This document shows positions 1-8,382 of a stretch of DNA of 64,000 nt, piece after piece. Position 1 is the first letter of the stretch, and each line of letters opens with the position of its first letter. This DNA comes from Hoeflea ulvae. GTDB lineage: Bacteria; Pseudomonadota; Alphaproteobacteria; Rhizobiales; Rhizobiaceae. The DNA lies in assembly GCF_026619435.1 (NCBI RefSeq), contig NZ_JAOVZQ010000001.1, positions 627,501 to 691,500 on the forward strand, written 5' to 3'. The notes under the pieces are model-generated. The model ran no database searches. It worked only from the letters and a program-made list of their open reading frames with translations, and was not told the DNA's origin. A program made the translations under genes and the position numbers.

Positions 1-1358
1 AGGCGCAGATCGCCGCTCCGGTCTATCTCATTCAGTCCAATGGCGGGGCGATCAGCCTTGATGCGGCGGTGCAGGCGCCGGTCAAGCTGCTGCTCTCAGG
101 CCCCTCCGGCGGTGTTCTGGCAGCACAAAAGCTGGCCAATACGCTCAAGACTCCGGATGTCGTCGGCGTTGATATGGGCGGCACAAGCTATGATGTGGCG
201 GTTGTGGCCGGCGGCGAACGCACGGTGGTCACCCAGGGCGAAATCGACGGGTTGCCGGTCCGCGTTCCCATGGTGGAAATGAACACAATTGGCGCGGGCG
301 GCGGTTCGATCGCCTTTGTCGATCCCTCGGGCCGGCTGCAGGTCGGGCCGCGCAGTGCGGGAGCCGTGCCGGGGCCGGTCTGCTACAACCGCGGCGGCAC
401 CGAGCCGACGGTCACCGATGTGAACCTGATCCTCGGCCGGTTGGACCCGGCCACCTTCCTGGGTGGACGCTTTGCGCTTGATCTGGATGGCGCGCGGGCT
501 GCATTGCGCGACCGGATCGAACAGCCGCTTTCGCTGACGCCGGATCATGCCGCGGCTGGTATCCTTGCCGTGGTCAACGCGAAACTTGCCGCCTCGATCA
601 AGTTTTCGCTGTTTGCCAAGGGGCTTGATCCCCGCGATTTCGCGCTGATGAGTTTTGGCGGGGCCGGCGGCCTGCACGCCATCGAGGTGGCCGAAGAACT
701 CGGCATCACGCGAGTGATCTTTCCCCGCGATCCATCGACCTTTTCCGCCCACGGCATCCTGTTTTCCGACATCCAGCACGATCTGTCGCGCACCGAGATC
801 CTGCCGCTGGCGTCCGAAAGCCTGCCGGCCCTCAATGCAATGGCTGACGATCTGCGCACACGCGGCAGTGCGCTGCTGGATCAGGACAAGATGCCCGAGG
901 ACAAGCGCATCCTCACCCTCACTGCCGATCTGCGCTATCGCGGGCAGGCGTTTGAACTGATGACCGCCGTGCCCGACGGTCCCTTGAGCGTGGACACCCT
1001 TGCCATCCTGCGCGCGCGTTTCGAGGATCAGCATCGCCAGCGCTTTTCCTTCGATGACCCGAAGGAGGCGGTCGAGCTTGTCACCTTGCGGCTGACCGCG
1101 ATCGGAGTGCTGGGTGACACGAATCTGCCTGCGGTCGCTTACGCCCCCAGCGAAACCGCCCCTGTCACCCGCCGGCCCGTGCATGTGGATGGTGCCTGGT
1201 TTGACACGCCGGTGCACCGTCAGCTTTCGCTCGCACCCGGCACTACTGTGACCGGCCCGGCCATCATCGAACAGGAATACACCACCCTGCTGATCCCCGG
1301 CCGCTGGACCCTGACCATGGCCGCGACCGGTGACATGACCGCAAGGAAACAGCCATGA
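1..1358 (+). CDS. Hydantoinase/oxoprolinase subunit A (HyuA family), 5' truncated by window
   Basis: The reading frame is open from base 3, so the gene starts before the window; about 451 C-terminal codons are present of a family usually near 680-700 residues. It shows the actin-like ATPase motif DMGGTSYDVAVV and the glycine-rich TIGAGGGSIAFVD typical of hydantoinase A / 5-oxoprolinase A proteins. Family members use ATP to open lactam or hydantoin rings, or act as carboxylase subunits on ketones, always with a B subunit. The next gene is that B subunit and overlaps the stop by four bases (ATGA). The true substrate cannot be told from sequence; HyuA and acetophenone-carboxylase-type proteins are hard to separate. 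Confidence 0.9.
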   Translation, partial: AQIAAPVYLIQSNGGAISLDAAVQAPVKLLLSGPSGGVLAAQKLANTLKTPDVVGVDMGGTSYDVAVVAGGERTVVTQGEIDGLPVRVPMVEMNTIGAGGGSIAFVDPSGRLQVGPRSAGAVPGPVCYNRGGTEPTVTDVNLILGRLDPATFLGGRFALDLDGARAALRDRIEQPLSLTPDHAAAGILAVVNAKLAASIKFSLFAKGLDPRDFALMSFGGAGGLHAIEVAEELGITRVIFPRDPSTFSAHGILFSDIQHDLSRTEILPLASESLPALNAMADDLRTRGSALLDQDKMPEDKRILTLTADLRYRGQAFELMTAVPDGPLSVDTLAILRARFEDQHRQRFSFDDPKEAVELVTLRLTAIGVLGDTNLPAVAYAPSETAPVTRRPVHVDGAWFDTPVHRQLSLAPGTTVTGPAIIEQEYTTLLIPGRWTLTMAATGDMTARKQP

Positions 1359-2983
1359 CCCGCCCCGATCCCGTCCTTCTGGAAATCGTCTCAGCCGCGC
1401 TCGTATCGGTGGCCGAGGAAATGTCGGTTACCGTCTGGCGCACATCCCGGTCGACCACCGTGCGCGAGTTGCTCGATTACTCCACCGCCGTGTTTGACGG
1501 CCAGGGCCGCAACGTCGCCCAGGCGGCGCGCATGCCGGTGCACCTCAATTCGATGGAGCTGTGCCTGCACCACATCGCCGCCCACCATATTCCGCTCGAC
1601 GAATGGCGCGACGGCGAAGTGATCGTGACCAACGATCCCTATTGCGGTGGCCAGCATTTGCCGGATTTCATCGCGTTCAAGCCGGTGTTCAGGGATGGTC
1701 GGCGCATCGCCATCACCTGTGTGCTGATCCACCATGTCGATGTCGGAGGCGGTGCCGCGGGCGGCTACAACGCCAAGGCGGTCGAGGTGTTTCAGGAAGG
1801 CTTGCGCCTGCCGCCGGTGCGGATCGTGCGCGATGGCAAGATGCAGGAGGACCTGTTCGCCACCATCCTGCAAAACGTCCGCGAGCCGGAAACATTCCGC
1901 GGCGATTTTCTGAGCCAGATCGCTGCACTCGATGTCGGCGCGCGGGCGATGCTCCGGCTGGCTGACCGCTATGGTGTCGAGGCACTCGACGAGATCGGCG
2001 GGGCACTGCTCGACCACGCCGAACACGAGATGCGCAACGCGCTTCAAGCCTTGCCCGATGGCACCTACTCCGCCGAGGATTTCGTCGATGGCGACGGCAT
2101 CGAAGACGGCGCCAAGCGGATCTCGGTCGCCCTGACGATCAAGGGCAGCGACATTGCGCTCGATTTCGCCGGCACCTCAGACCAGGCCAAGGGCCCGATC
2201 AACGCCACCATGGCGACAACAACCTCGGCCGTCTATTACGCCGTGATCGCGGCCTGCGGCGTGACCGCAACGGTCAATGCCGGCTGCTACCGGCCGATCA
2301 CCGTGACCGCGCCCGAGGGATCACTGGTCAATGCCAGTTTTCCCGCGCCCGTTTCGATGCGGATGCTGCCGGGACACAAGATCGCCACCGCCGTGCTGCG
2401 CGCCTTTGCCCAGGTGATGCCGGATCGCATTCCGGCGAGCTATTACGGCACCACCTTCAATCACGCGGTCAATATCCGCCACGCCGACGGCCGCCGTCAG
2501 GTCTATTTCGATTCCGAACTGGGTGGCTGGGGCGCGCATCCCGAACGCGACGGACCGAACGGTCTCGCCGCCGGCTTTCACAATGGCCAGAACACCCCGG
2601 TCGAAATGATCGAGGCGCTGTTTCCGCTGCGCTTCACCCGCTATGGCCTGGTGCCGGGCTCGGGTGGCGCCGGCCGCATGCGCGGCGGCCTCGGCATCGT
2701 GCGCGAATGGGAATTCCTGGCCGAAAGCGGCTTGCTCAACTCGGCCTTCGATGCCTTCGAGTCCCTGCCTTACGGGCTGGAAGGCGGCGAACCCGGGCGT
2801 GGTGGCAGCCTGAGCGTGACGCGCGATGGCGTGACCACGCCTCTGGCCGCCAAGACCATCGGTCATGCCCTGCGCCCCGGCGACATCGTGCGGATGGAAA
2901 CGCCGGGCGGTGGCGGCCATGGCGATCCGTCGCTGCGGGATGCAGAGGCAATCGCCGAGGATCAGGCCGATGGCTATGTCTGA
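1355..2983 (+). CDS. Hydantoinase/oxoprolinase subunit B (HyuB family)
   Basis: A 542-residue protein of normal family length. It carries the HyuB signature NDPYCGGQHLPDF near residues 92-104 and a likely metal-site segment HHVDVGG near residue 128, and it ends with the glycine-rich PGGGGHGDPSLR. Its start overlaps the stop of the A subunit (ATGA), so the two are translationally coupled and expected to form one ATP-dependent amidohydrolase complex in the cytoplasm. A TRAP transporter follows after 189 bp on the same strand, which suggests that the imported acid is the substrate; this link is inference only. Confidence 0.92.
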   Translation: MTRPDPVLLEIVSAALVSVAEEMSVTVWRTSRSTTVRELLDYSTAVFDGQGRNVAQAARMPVHLNSMELCLHHIAAHHIPLDEWRDGEVIVTNDPYCGGQHLPDFIAFKPVFRDGRRIAITCVLIHHVDVGGGAAGGYNAKAVEVFQEGLRLPPVRIVRDGKMQEDLFATILQNVREPETFRGDFLSQIAALDVGARAMLRLADRYGVEALDEIGGALLDHAEHEMRNALQALPDGTYSAEDFVDGDGIEDGAKRISVALTIKGSDIALDFAGTSDQAKGPINATMATTTSAVYYAVIAACGVTATVNAGCYRPITVTAPEGSLVNASFPAPVSMRMLPGHKIATAVLRAFAQVMPDRIPASYYGTTFNHAVNIRHADGRRQVYFDSELGGWGAHPERDGPNGLAAGFHNGQNTPVEMIEALFPLRFTRYGLVPGSGGAGRMRGGLGIVREWEFLAESGLLNSAFDAFESLPYGLEGGEPGRGGSLSVTRDGVTTPLAAKTIGHALRPGDIVRMETPGGGGHGDPSLRDAEAIAEDQADGYV

Positions 2984-3172
2984 TCTCGGCGACTGCAGTG
3001 TCAGCGGTTTAAACGACGCCCTGAGCGGCAGCGCAGAAGCGTTTGACCTGAGCCAGACATTCGGGCCCGGTGAGGTAAGTCCCCGCAGGGATTGCATATT
3101 CGGCGCAACATCTGCGAAGGTCTGCAAAGGTCGGCTCTTGCCTGATCGGCTTTGCACCTTGGGAGACCGGAA

Positions 3173-3748
3173 ATGACCGAACCACTGCCACAACGAGTGT
3201 CGCGCTGGCTGGCATGGGTGGCAGGGGCGGTGATCCTGTTTGGCTGCGCGGTGCCGATCACCATCGATGTTCTGGCGCGGTACTTCCTCAACCGCGGCCT
3301 GGTGGAGAGTTTCGAGGTTTCGGGTTACGGCCTTGCCGCCTGCATCGGGCTTGGCCTTGCCTTCACGGTCACCACCAAGGCCCATATCCGGGTCGATTTT
3401 ATTGTGGCCAAGATGCCGTTTCCGGTGCGCGCCGCCTGTGATCTGCTGGCGGCCTGCGCCCTCGCCGTGGTGGCGGCGGCGCTGGCCTGGTTTGCCTGGG
3501 GCACGGTTTCGCAGTCCTGGGCGATGGGCGCGCGCTCGATGTCGCAGCTACAAATTCCCATAGTGATCCCGCAAGGCCTGTGGTGGATCGGACTGTTCTG
3601 GTTTGCCTGCATGGCCGTGCTGGCCCCGGTTCAGGCCGTGATCCGCCTTATCAAGGGCGACCGTGCCGGGTTTGAGGCGGCGATCGGGTCAGCCGATCTC
3701 AATGCCGAGATCGATGAAGCCGTGCACGCCGTGGAGGAGCTGCGATGA
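3173..3748 (+). CDS. TRAP transporter small permease (DctQ-like)
   Basis: A 191-residue protein with about four hydrophobic segments, the size and shape of the DctQ subunit of tripartite ATP-independent periplasmic transporters. I chose ATG 3173 because GGGAG lies just upstream; a TTG at 3152 would add seven residues without a better ribosome site. DctQ sits with DctM in the inner membrane and is required for proton- or sodium-driven uptake of the solute delivered by the periplasmic binding protein. Its stop overlaps the next start by four bases (ATGA). Confidence 0.88.
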   Translation: MTEPLPQRVSRWLAWVAGAVILFGCAVPITIDVLARYFLNRGLVESFEVSGYGLAACIGLGLAFTVTTKAHIRVDFIVAKMPFPVRAACDLLAACALAVVAAALAWFAWGTVSQSWAMGARSMSQLQIPIVIPQGLWWIGLFWFACMAVLAPVQAVIRLIKGDRAGFEAAIGSADLNAEIDEAVHAVEELR

Positions 3749-5052
3749 TCTGGGCAGCGTTTCTCCTGCTGCTGGGAATGCTGGTGCTCAGCCTGCCGGT
3801 GGCAGCTGTTCTGGCCCTGACCGGCTACATCCTGTCCGAAAATTATGCGTTTTTCCCGATGACGGGGGCGGCGGGTGAACTGGCCTGGAATTCGTCCGAG
3901 GATTTCATCCTGATAGCAGCGCCGATGTTCATCATGATGGGCGAATTGATGCACCGCTCCGGTGTCTCGGGACGGCTGTTCAACGCGCTGACGCCTTGGT
4001 TTGCCCGGCTTCCGGGCCGGCTGATGCACACCAATATCGCTGCAAGCGCGGTCTTTGCCGCTACGTCAGGATCATCCATCGCCACCGCCGCCACCATCGG
4101 CACCGTGGCCATTCCGAACATGGACAAGGGCGGTTACAACCGGCCGCTGTTTCTGGGCTCCATCGCCGCCGGCGGCACGCTGGGCATTCTCATCCCGCCG
4201 TCGATCAACATGATCATCTACGCGGTGCTGACCGACACCTCGGTCGCCGATCTCTACGCTGCCGGATTCATCCCCGGCTTCCTGCTGGCCACGCTGTTTT
4301 CCGGCATCGTTCTGGCGCTGGTACTGTGGCGGCCGCACTGGGGCGGACCAAAGGTGGTCGATGGATCGCTGTGGCCGGAGCGGCTCAGGGGGCTGCCGCA
4401 TCTTCTGCCGCCTCTGGGACTTTTCGCGATTGTGGTGGGCAGCATCTATGCCGGACTTGCCACCCCGACCGAGGCAGCAGCTCTGGGGCTGATCGCCACG
4501 GTGATCCTGGTGGCGCTGAACGGCAAGCTGACCCTGCCGGTGTTGCTGAGCGCCTTTGAAGGCACCGTGAGAACCACCTGCATGATCATGCTGATCGTGA
4601 TCGCGGCCTTCTTTCTGAATTTCGTCATGGTCTCCATCGGCCTTGTCGGCGCGATTACCGATGCGGTGCTCTCGCTCGGCTGGCCGCCTCTGGGCATGCT
4701 GCTGGCCATTGTGGTGTTCTACCTGCTGCTCGGCTGTTTCATGGAAACGCTCTCGATGATGATCGCCACCACCCCGATCATCGTGCCGGTGATTGTTGGC
4801 CTGGGTTATTCCCCGGTCTGGTGGGGCGTGGTGTTCGTGATCCTCATCGAGGCCGCGCTGATTACCCCGCCGGTCGGCATGAATCTCTATGTGGTGCAGG
4901 CCGTGCGCAAGGGCGGCGGCGCGTTTACCGATCTGTTCAAGGGGGCTGCACCTTTCCTTGTCGCCATGCTGATCATGATCAGCCTGTTGATTGCCTTTCC
5001 GCAGCTGGCGCTTTGGCTGCCCACAATCGTCAATCCGAAAAGCGGCGGATAA
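3745..5052 (+). CDS. TRAP transporter large permease (DctM-like)
   Basis: A 435-residue, strongly hydrophobic protein with roughly a dozen membrane segments. It has DctM-type motifs such as IPPSINMIIYAVLT, PTEAAALG near the middle and ITPPVGMNLYVVQ near the end. DctM forms the transport channel of a TRAP system and uses an ion gradient to import organic acids. It is coupled to the small permease upstream and followed after 23 bp by the binding-protein gene, giving the order Q-M-P. The ligand is not evident from the permease. Confidence 0.93.
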   Translation: MIWAAFLLLLGMLVLSLPVAAVLALTGYILSENYAFFPMTGAAGELAWNSSEDFILIAAPMFIMMGELMHRSGVSGRLFNALTPWFARLPGRLMHTNIAASAVFAATSGSSIATAATIGTVAIPNMDKGGYNRPLFLGSIAAGGTLGILIPPSINMIIYAVLTDTSVADLYAAGFIPGFLLATLFSGIVLALVLWRPHWGGPKVVDGSLWPERLRGLPHLLPPLGLFAIVVGSIYAGLATPTEAAALGLIATVILVALNGKLTLPVLLSAFEGTVRTTCMIMLIVIAAFFLNFVMVSIGLVGAITDAVLSLGWPPLGMLLAIVVFYLLLGCFMETLSMMIATTPIIVPVIVGLGYSPVWWGVVFVILIEAALITPPVGMNLYVVQAVRKGGGAFTDLFKGAAPFLVAMLIMISLLIAFPQLALWLPTIVNPKSGG

Positions 5053-5075
5053 AGCCGTTCAACCCAAGGGAGACT

Positions 5076-6113
5076 ATGATGAAACTTCTTGCAACAACGA
5101 CGCTCGCGACACTTCTGGCCCTGCCGGCAACAGCCCAGGAGATGCCCGCCACCGAATTCAACGTGGTCGGCTCCATCGGCAGCCTGTCGATGTACACCGA
5201 CAAGGAACTGCCGTTCTGGTCAGAAACCGTGCCTGCCGAAACCGGTGGCAAGATAACCGCCAATGTCAAACCCTTCACCGAGCTCGGTTTCAAGGGCGGG
5301 GAGATCTTCCGGCTGGTCAGCAACGGCACCCTGCAAATCGCAACCACTGTCTTGGCCTACAATTCCGGTGAAGTGCCGCGCAACGAGGCCACCGATCTGG
5401 TCGGCGTGCTTTCCAGTGTCGAGCAACTGGCCGAAGTGGCCGACGCATGGCGGCCTTCCTATTCCGAGTTTCTGGAAAAGGAACACAACATCAAGCTTCT
5501 CGGCTTTGGCACCTATCAGGCCCAGGTGATCTATTGCCGCGATGAATTCACCTCGCTCGCCGATCTGGCAGGCCGCAAGGTGCGCGCATCCGGTGCCTCG
5601 CAGCAGGCCTTTGTCAGCCATCTCGGCGGCTCGCCTCTGTCCATCGCCTTCGCCGAAGTGCAGCCTTCGCTGGCCAGCGGCGTCGTCGATTGCGCCATCA
5701 CCGGTGCGCTGTCAGGCTACAAGGCCAAATGGCATGAGAGCGCCAAGTTCATCTCGCCGATGCCGGTCAATTTCGGCCTTGCGGCACAGCTTGCCAATCT
5801 CGAATGGTGGAATGGTCTCGACGCTTCTGTTCAGGACTACCTGACAACAGGACTTCGCGGCCTCGAAACCTCGATCTTTGAGCTGGCGGCCACGGAAACC
5901 GAAACAGGTCTCGCCTGCAACACCACCGGCCCATGCTCCGAGGGTGAACCGGCCGGCATGACACTGGTCCCGATGACGGAAGCGGACGAAGCCCTGCGCG
6001 CCGAGGCCGTGAAGGTCGCAATCCTGCCGGCCTTTGCCGAACGCTGCGGCGCCGACTGCGTCTCCGCATGGAATGCAACCATCGGCGAAAAGCTGGGCGT
6101 TGCCATCCAGTAA
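5076..6113 (+). CDS. TRAP transporter solute-binding protein (DctP-like)
   Basis: A 345-residue periplasmic protein with a Sec signal peptide: MMKLL, a hydrophobic stretch, then PATAQE with a likely cut after ATA near residue 20. The start is one of two adjacent ATGs (5076 or 5079), preceded by AAGGGAG. The segment GRKVRASGASQQAF holds the arginine that contacts the ligand carboxylate in DctP proteins, so an organic acid is the expected ligand. Four cysteines near the C-terminus (CNTTGPC and CGADC) could form two disulfides. Last gene of the TRAP operon; proximity to HyuAB suggests uptake of a lactam, hydantoin or keto acid, unproven. Confidence 0.9.
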   Translation: MMKLLATTTLATLLALPATAQEMPATEFNVVGSIGSLSMYTDKELPFWSETVPAETGGKITANVKPFTELGFKGGEIFRLVSNGTLQIATTVLAYNSGEVPRNEATDLVGVLSSVEQLAEVADAWRPSYSEFLEKEHNIKLLGFGTYQAQVIYCRDEFTSLADLAGRKVRASGASQQAFVSHLGGSPLSIAFAEVQPSLASGVVDCAITGALSGYKAKWHESAKFISPMPVNFGLAAQLANLEWWNGLDASVQDYLTTGLRGLETSIFELAATETETGLACNTTGPCSEGEPAGMTLVPMTEADEALRAEAVKVAILPAFAERCGADCVSAWNATIGEKLGVAIQ

Positions 6114-6121
6114 GACATTTT

Positions 6122-6146
6122 GGGGCGGCGGGTCATCCTGCCGCCC
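6122..6146 (+). terminator. Possible terminator hairpin after the TRAP operon
   Basis: GGGCGGC (6123-6129) can pair with GCCGCCC (6140-6146) 10 bp after the binding-protein stop. There is no clear U-tract after it, so a factor-independent terminator is only suggested. Confidence 0.35.
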
Positions 6147-6185
6147 TGATTCAACCAAGGGTTCGCTCAGTCCTGGCCCAGACCG

Positions 6186-6518
6186 CTAGATCCCGGTCAT
6201 TGCGCCAAGGTCAGCGCTGTGCGCCTGGATAAACGCCTTTGTCCCATCGGCAAAATAGGCCTGCGCGATGCCGGGCCCAAGCCTCTCGAGGCGGAATGTA
6301 TGGGTCTCGCCGTTCCTGAATTTTTCATAGCGGGTCCAGTAACTGTCTCCGTCGAACCCGTAAATGCCGGCGTCAGCCTCTCCCGACGAAAACCGCACTG
6401 CGCAGCGGCCATCCGATCCGTAATCGATGACCGCAAACAGAGTCTGGGTTTCGGGTGGAAAGCAGTAGATTTTGCGCCCTTCCAGAAACAGTCTTACCTC
6501 GTCGGCATGCATCATCAT
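6186..6518 (-). CDS. Small hypothetical protein, 110 aa
   Basis: No family recognised. The 110-residue soluble protein has no signal peptide or membrane segment; it is rich in aromatic and charged residues and reads like a small beta-rich fold (for example LFAVIDYGSDGRCAVRF and YWTRYEKFRNGETHTFRLERL). It starts with three consecutive ATG codons (6518, 6515, 6512) behind AAGGTGG, so the second or third may be used. It lies alone, facing the TRAP operon. Coding status rests on the ribosome site, length and sensible composition. Confidence 0.6.
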   Translation of the reverse strand: MMMHADEVRLFLEGRKIYCFPPETQTLFAVIDYGSDGRCAVRFSSGEADAGIYGFDGDSYWTRYEKFRNGETHTFRLERLGPGIAQAYFADGTKAFIQAHSADLGAMTGI

Positions 6519-6821
6519 CCACCTTGATTGGTCACATCGTTCTGCTGATACAGGATCTGGAGACCGATCTCCAAGTCCAGCCAGGCACTTCTGTGAAAAT
6601 GATGCGCGGCTGTTTGACAGTCAAAACTGTCCGCCGGCCTTTGCCCGCCCGTGCTTATGATGCCGGCTTTGTTAACCGCAAAATAAGGCGACGTCCTCAA
6701 CTCGACGCCAATGGCCAGTCCGCGCCCGCCGACATCGCCGTTCTCGGGCAGTTCCGCCATTTGCCAGCTTTTTCGCCGGACAACCATGGTCACACCGGGA
6801 TGCCTCCGGACGAAACCCAAC
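6519..6821. other. Intergenic stretch with a short palindromic patch
   Basis: No gene is supported here. The only structure noticed is at 6613-6630, where two palindromes overlap: TTTGAC-A-GTCAAA (6613-6625) and ACAGT-CAAA-ACTGT (6617-6630). It could be an operator, but no well-spaced promoter was found with it. Confidence 0.4.
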
Positions 6822-6849
6822 AAAAAACCCCGCTTTCGCGGGGCTTTTT
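6822..6849 (-). terminator. Rho-independent terminator of tRNA-Leu
   Basis: CCCCGC (6828-6833), loop TTTC, GCGGGG (6838-6843). Read on the minus strand the hairpin is followed by six T residues (A-run 6822-6827), 31 bp after the tRNA 3' end. A T-run on the other side (6845-6849) makes it potentially bidirectional. Confidence 0.85.
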
Positions 6850-6880
6850 GGATGTTCTCGGATACTCCGGAACAATGAAT

Positions 6881-6967
6881 TGGTGCCCAGAAGAGGACTC
6901 GAACCTCCACTCCCTTGCGAGAACTACGACCTGAACGTAGCGCGTCTACCAATTCCGCCATCTGGGC
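6881..6967 (-). tRNA. tRNA-Leu (anticodon CAG)
   Basis: On the minus strand the acceptor arm GCCCAGA pairs with TCTGGGC, followed by the discriminator A and an encoded CCA (6881-6883). The anticodon stem CTACG/CGTAG encloses the loop TTCAGGT, giving anticodon CAG. The T arm GGAGG-TTCGAGT-CCTCT is regular, and a long variable arm (TTCTCGCAAGGGAGT) marks a class II tRNA such as leucine. It reads CUG codons, a major leucine codon in this GC-rich genome. A promoter and a terminator flank it, so it is a single-gene unit. Confidence 0.97.
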
Positions 6968-6976
6968 ATTGGCGCG

Positions 6977-7005
6977 GATTTAGGGGGTCTCGGCGGCCGT
7001 GTCAA
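6977..7005 (-). promoter_or_regulatory. Sigma-70-type promoter of tRNA-Leu
   Basis: Minus strand -35 TTGACA (7005-7000), a 17-bp spacer and -10 TAAATC (6982-6977). The tRNA 5' end at 6967 lies about 10 bp from the -10 box, so the leader would be only a few bases. Confidence 0.7.
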
Positions 7006-7074
7006 CGACAGAATGCATCGCCTCCGAAATAATCCGGTCTTTGTTGGAATTTGCCGGCAAGCCGATGATATTTT

Positions 7075-7176
7075 TCCCGATCCCGATCCCGATCCCGATC
7101 CCGATCCCGATCCCGATCCCGATCCCGATCCCGATCCCGATCCCGATCCTGTTTCTGTTTCTGTTTCTGTTCCTGC
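7075..7176 (+). repeat. Hexanucleotide tandem repeat (TCCCGA)12 plus diverged units
   Basis: Twelve perfect copies of TCCCGA run from 7075 to 7146, followed in the same 6-bp phase by five pyrimidine-rich units (TCCTGT, three TTCTGT, TCCTGC) to 7176. Every junction creates GATC. The array lies between the tRNA-Leu promoter and the EamA gene. Because the unit is six bases, any frame through it stays open and yields artificial dipeptide repeats; I do not read it as coding. Confidence 0.95.
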
Positions 7177-7378
7177 AGCGGCAATGCGCCGGGTCCGCAT
7201 CCGCGTTGTCACGGGCGGCGCAAGCTGGGCGGCGGGAGCGGCGCGGCAGAGACCGGCCGTCTGGCAGTGAGACGTGTCGGGTGAATTGACAAGGTGAAGT
7301 TTCGGGCAGCCTGTTCGCGTCTCCGGATGTCGCGTCCGCCGGCTTCCCAAGGCCGCTTTCCGGGCCTATGGATTCCGC
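7177..7378. other. Remainder of the tRNA-Leu / EamA intergenic region
   Basis: Together with the repeat and the tRNA promoter this makes a 411-bp gene-free stretch. No further promoter, hairpin or gene could be supported in it. Confidence 0.4.
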
Positions 7379-8341
7379 ATGCATCCCGAAGCCGTTCCCA
7401 CTGCTGCACACACGCTCCCGCCGGACCCGCCGGCGCTTCCGGACGGGTCCGGCGCGGCCGAGGCCAGGCGCGGCGCGTTGCTGGTGTTCGGTGCTGCCCT
7501 GGTGTGGAGTTTTGGCGGCGCCCTTGCCCGCGGGCTCGAGGTCACCGATCCCTGGACCATCATTGCTTGGCGGTCCTTCTTTGCCGCGCTGTTCCTGCTC
7601 GGCTTCATGCTCTGGCGCGACGGCCCGGCGGGCACGATCAGGCTGTTTCGCACGATGGGACTGCCCGGCCTCGCCGTGGCGCTGTGCTTTGCCACCGCGT
7701 CGATCTCTTTCGTGGTGGCGCTGGGCTACACCAGTGTCGCCAATATCCTGCTGATGCAGGCCGGCGTGCCGCTGATGGCAGCACTGCTCGGCGTGGTGTT
7801 TTTGCGCGAGGCGGTGGACCGGGTCACCTGGGCGGCGATCCTGGCGGTGATTGCCGGTATCGCGGTGATGGTGTCGGATTCCTTTGCGGCACAGGTGTCC
7901 TTCGTCGGCGACGGACTGGCGCTGCTGATCGCGGTGGTGTTTGCCGCGGCCACGGTGATTACCCGGCGCCATGCCGGCGTGCGGATGACGCCTGCGGTCT
8001 GCCTCGGCGTCATGATCGGCACCGCGGTGGGCGTCGGCCTGTCAGCCGGGCTGAGGGTCAGTGCAGGCGATTTTGGTCTGCTGCTGCTGTTCGGCGGCTT
8101 CAATCTGGGGCTCGGCATGGCGCTGTTTGCCACCGGGGCGCGGATGATTCCTTCGGCGCTGGCCGCGCTGATTTCGACCATGGAGCCGGTGTTGGGGCCG
8201 GTCTGGGTCTGGCTGATCCATGCCGAAGTGCCGGCGCCCAGAACCCTGCTGGGCGGCGGCGTGGTGTTTCTGGCGCTGCTGGGCCATATTCTCTGGCAAT
8301 GGCGCCTGAGCCGCCGCACGGCGCTGCCGCTGCCCAACTGA
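7379..8341 (+). CDS. EamA/DMT-superfamily transporter
   Basis: A 320-residue inner-membrane protein with about ten hydrophobic segments arranged as two EamA repeats (roughly residues 35-165 and 180-310), the standard architecture of RhaT/YdcZ-like drug/metabolite transporters. Residues 1-32 are a proline- and alanine-rich cytoplasmic tail, longer than usual. ATG 7379 has no clear ribosome site, so a start further in is possible; the first membrane segment begins near residue 34. Members usually export amino acids or metabolites; the substrate here is unknown. It converges on lepA. Confidence 0.88.
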   Translation: MHPEAVPTAAHTLPPDPPALPDGSGAAEARRGALLVFGAALVWSFGGALARGLEVTDPWTIIAWRSFFAALFLLGFMLWRDGPAGTIRLFRTMGLPGLAVALCFATASISFVVALGYTSVANILLMQAGVPLMAALLGVVFLREAVDRVTWAAILAVIAGIAVMVSDSFAAQVSFVGDGLALLIAVVFAAATVITRRHAGVRMTPAVCLGVMIGTAVGVGLSAGLRVSAGDFGLLLLFGGFNLGLGMALFATGARMIPSALAALISTMEPVLGPVWVWLIHAEVPAPRTLLGGGVVFLALLGHILWQWRLSRRTALPLPN

Positions 8342-8382
8342 AGCGGGGTGAGGCTGCGCCGGTCAGGTCCGGCGTATGAACG

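Noticed and set aside
7075..7176. CRISPR array
   Set aside because: Units are six bases in direct tandem with no spacers, and no cas genes are nearby.
6980..7972. Minus-strand frame running through the hexamer repeat with Gly-Ile repeats
   Set aside because: Any frame through a 6-bp repeat stays open; the rest is antisense to the EamA gene. No ribosome site or family similarity.
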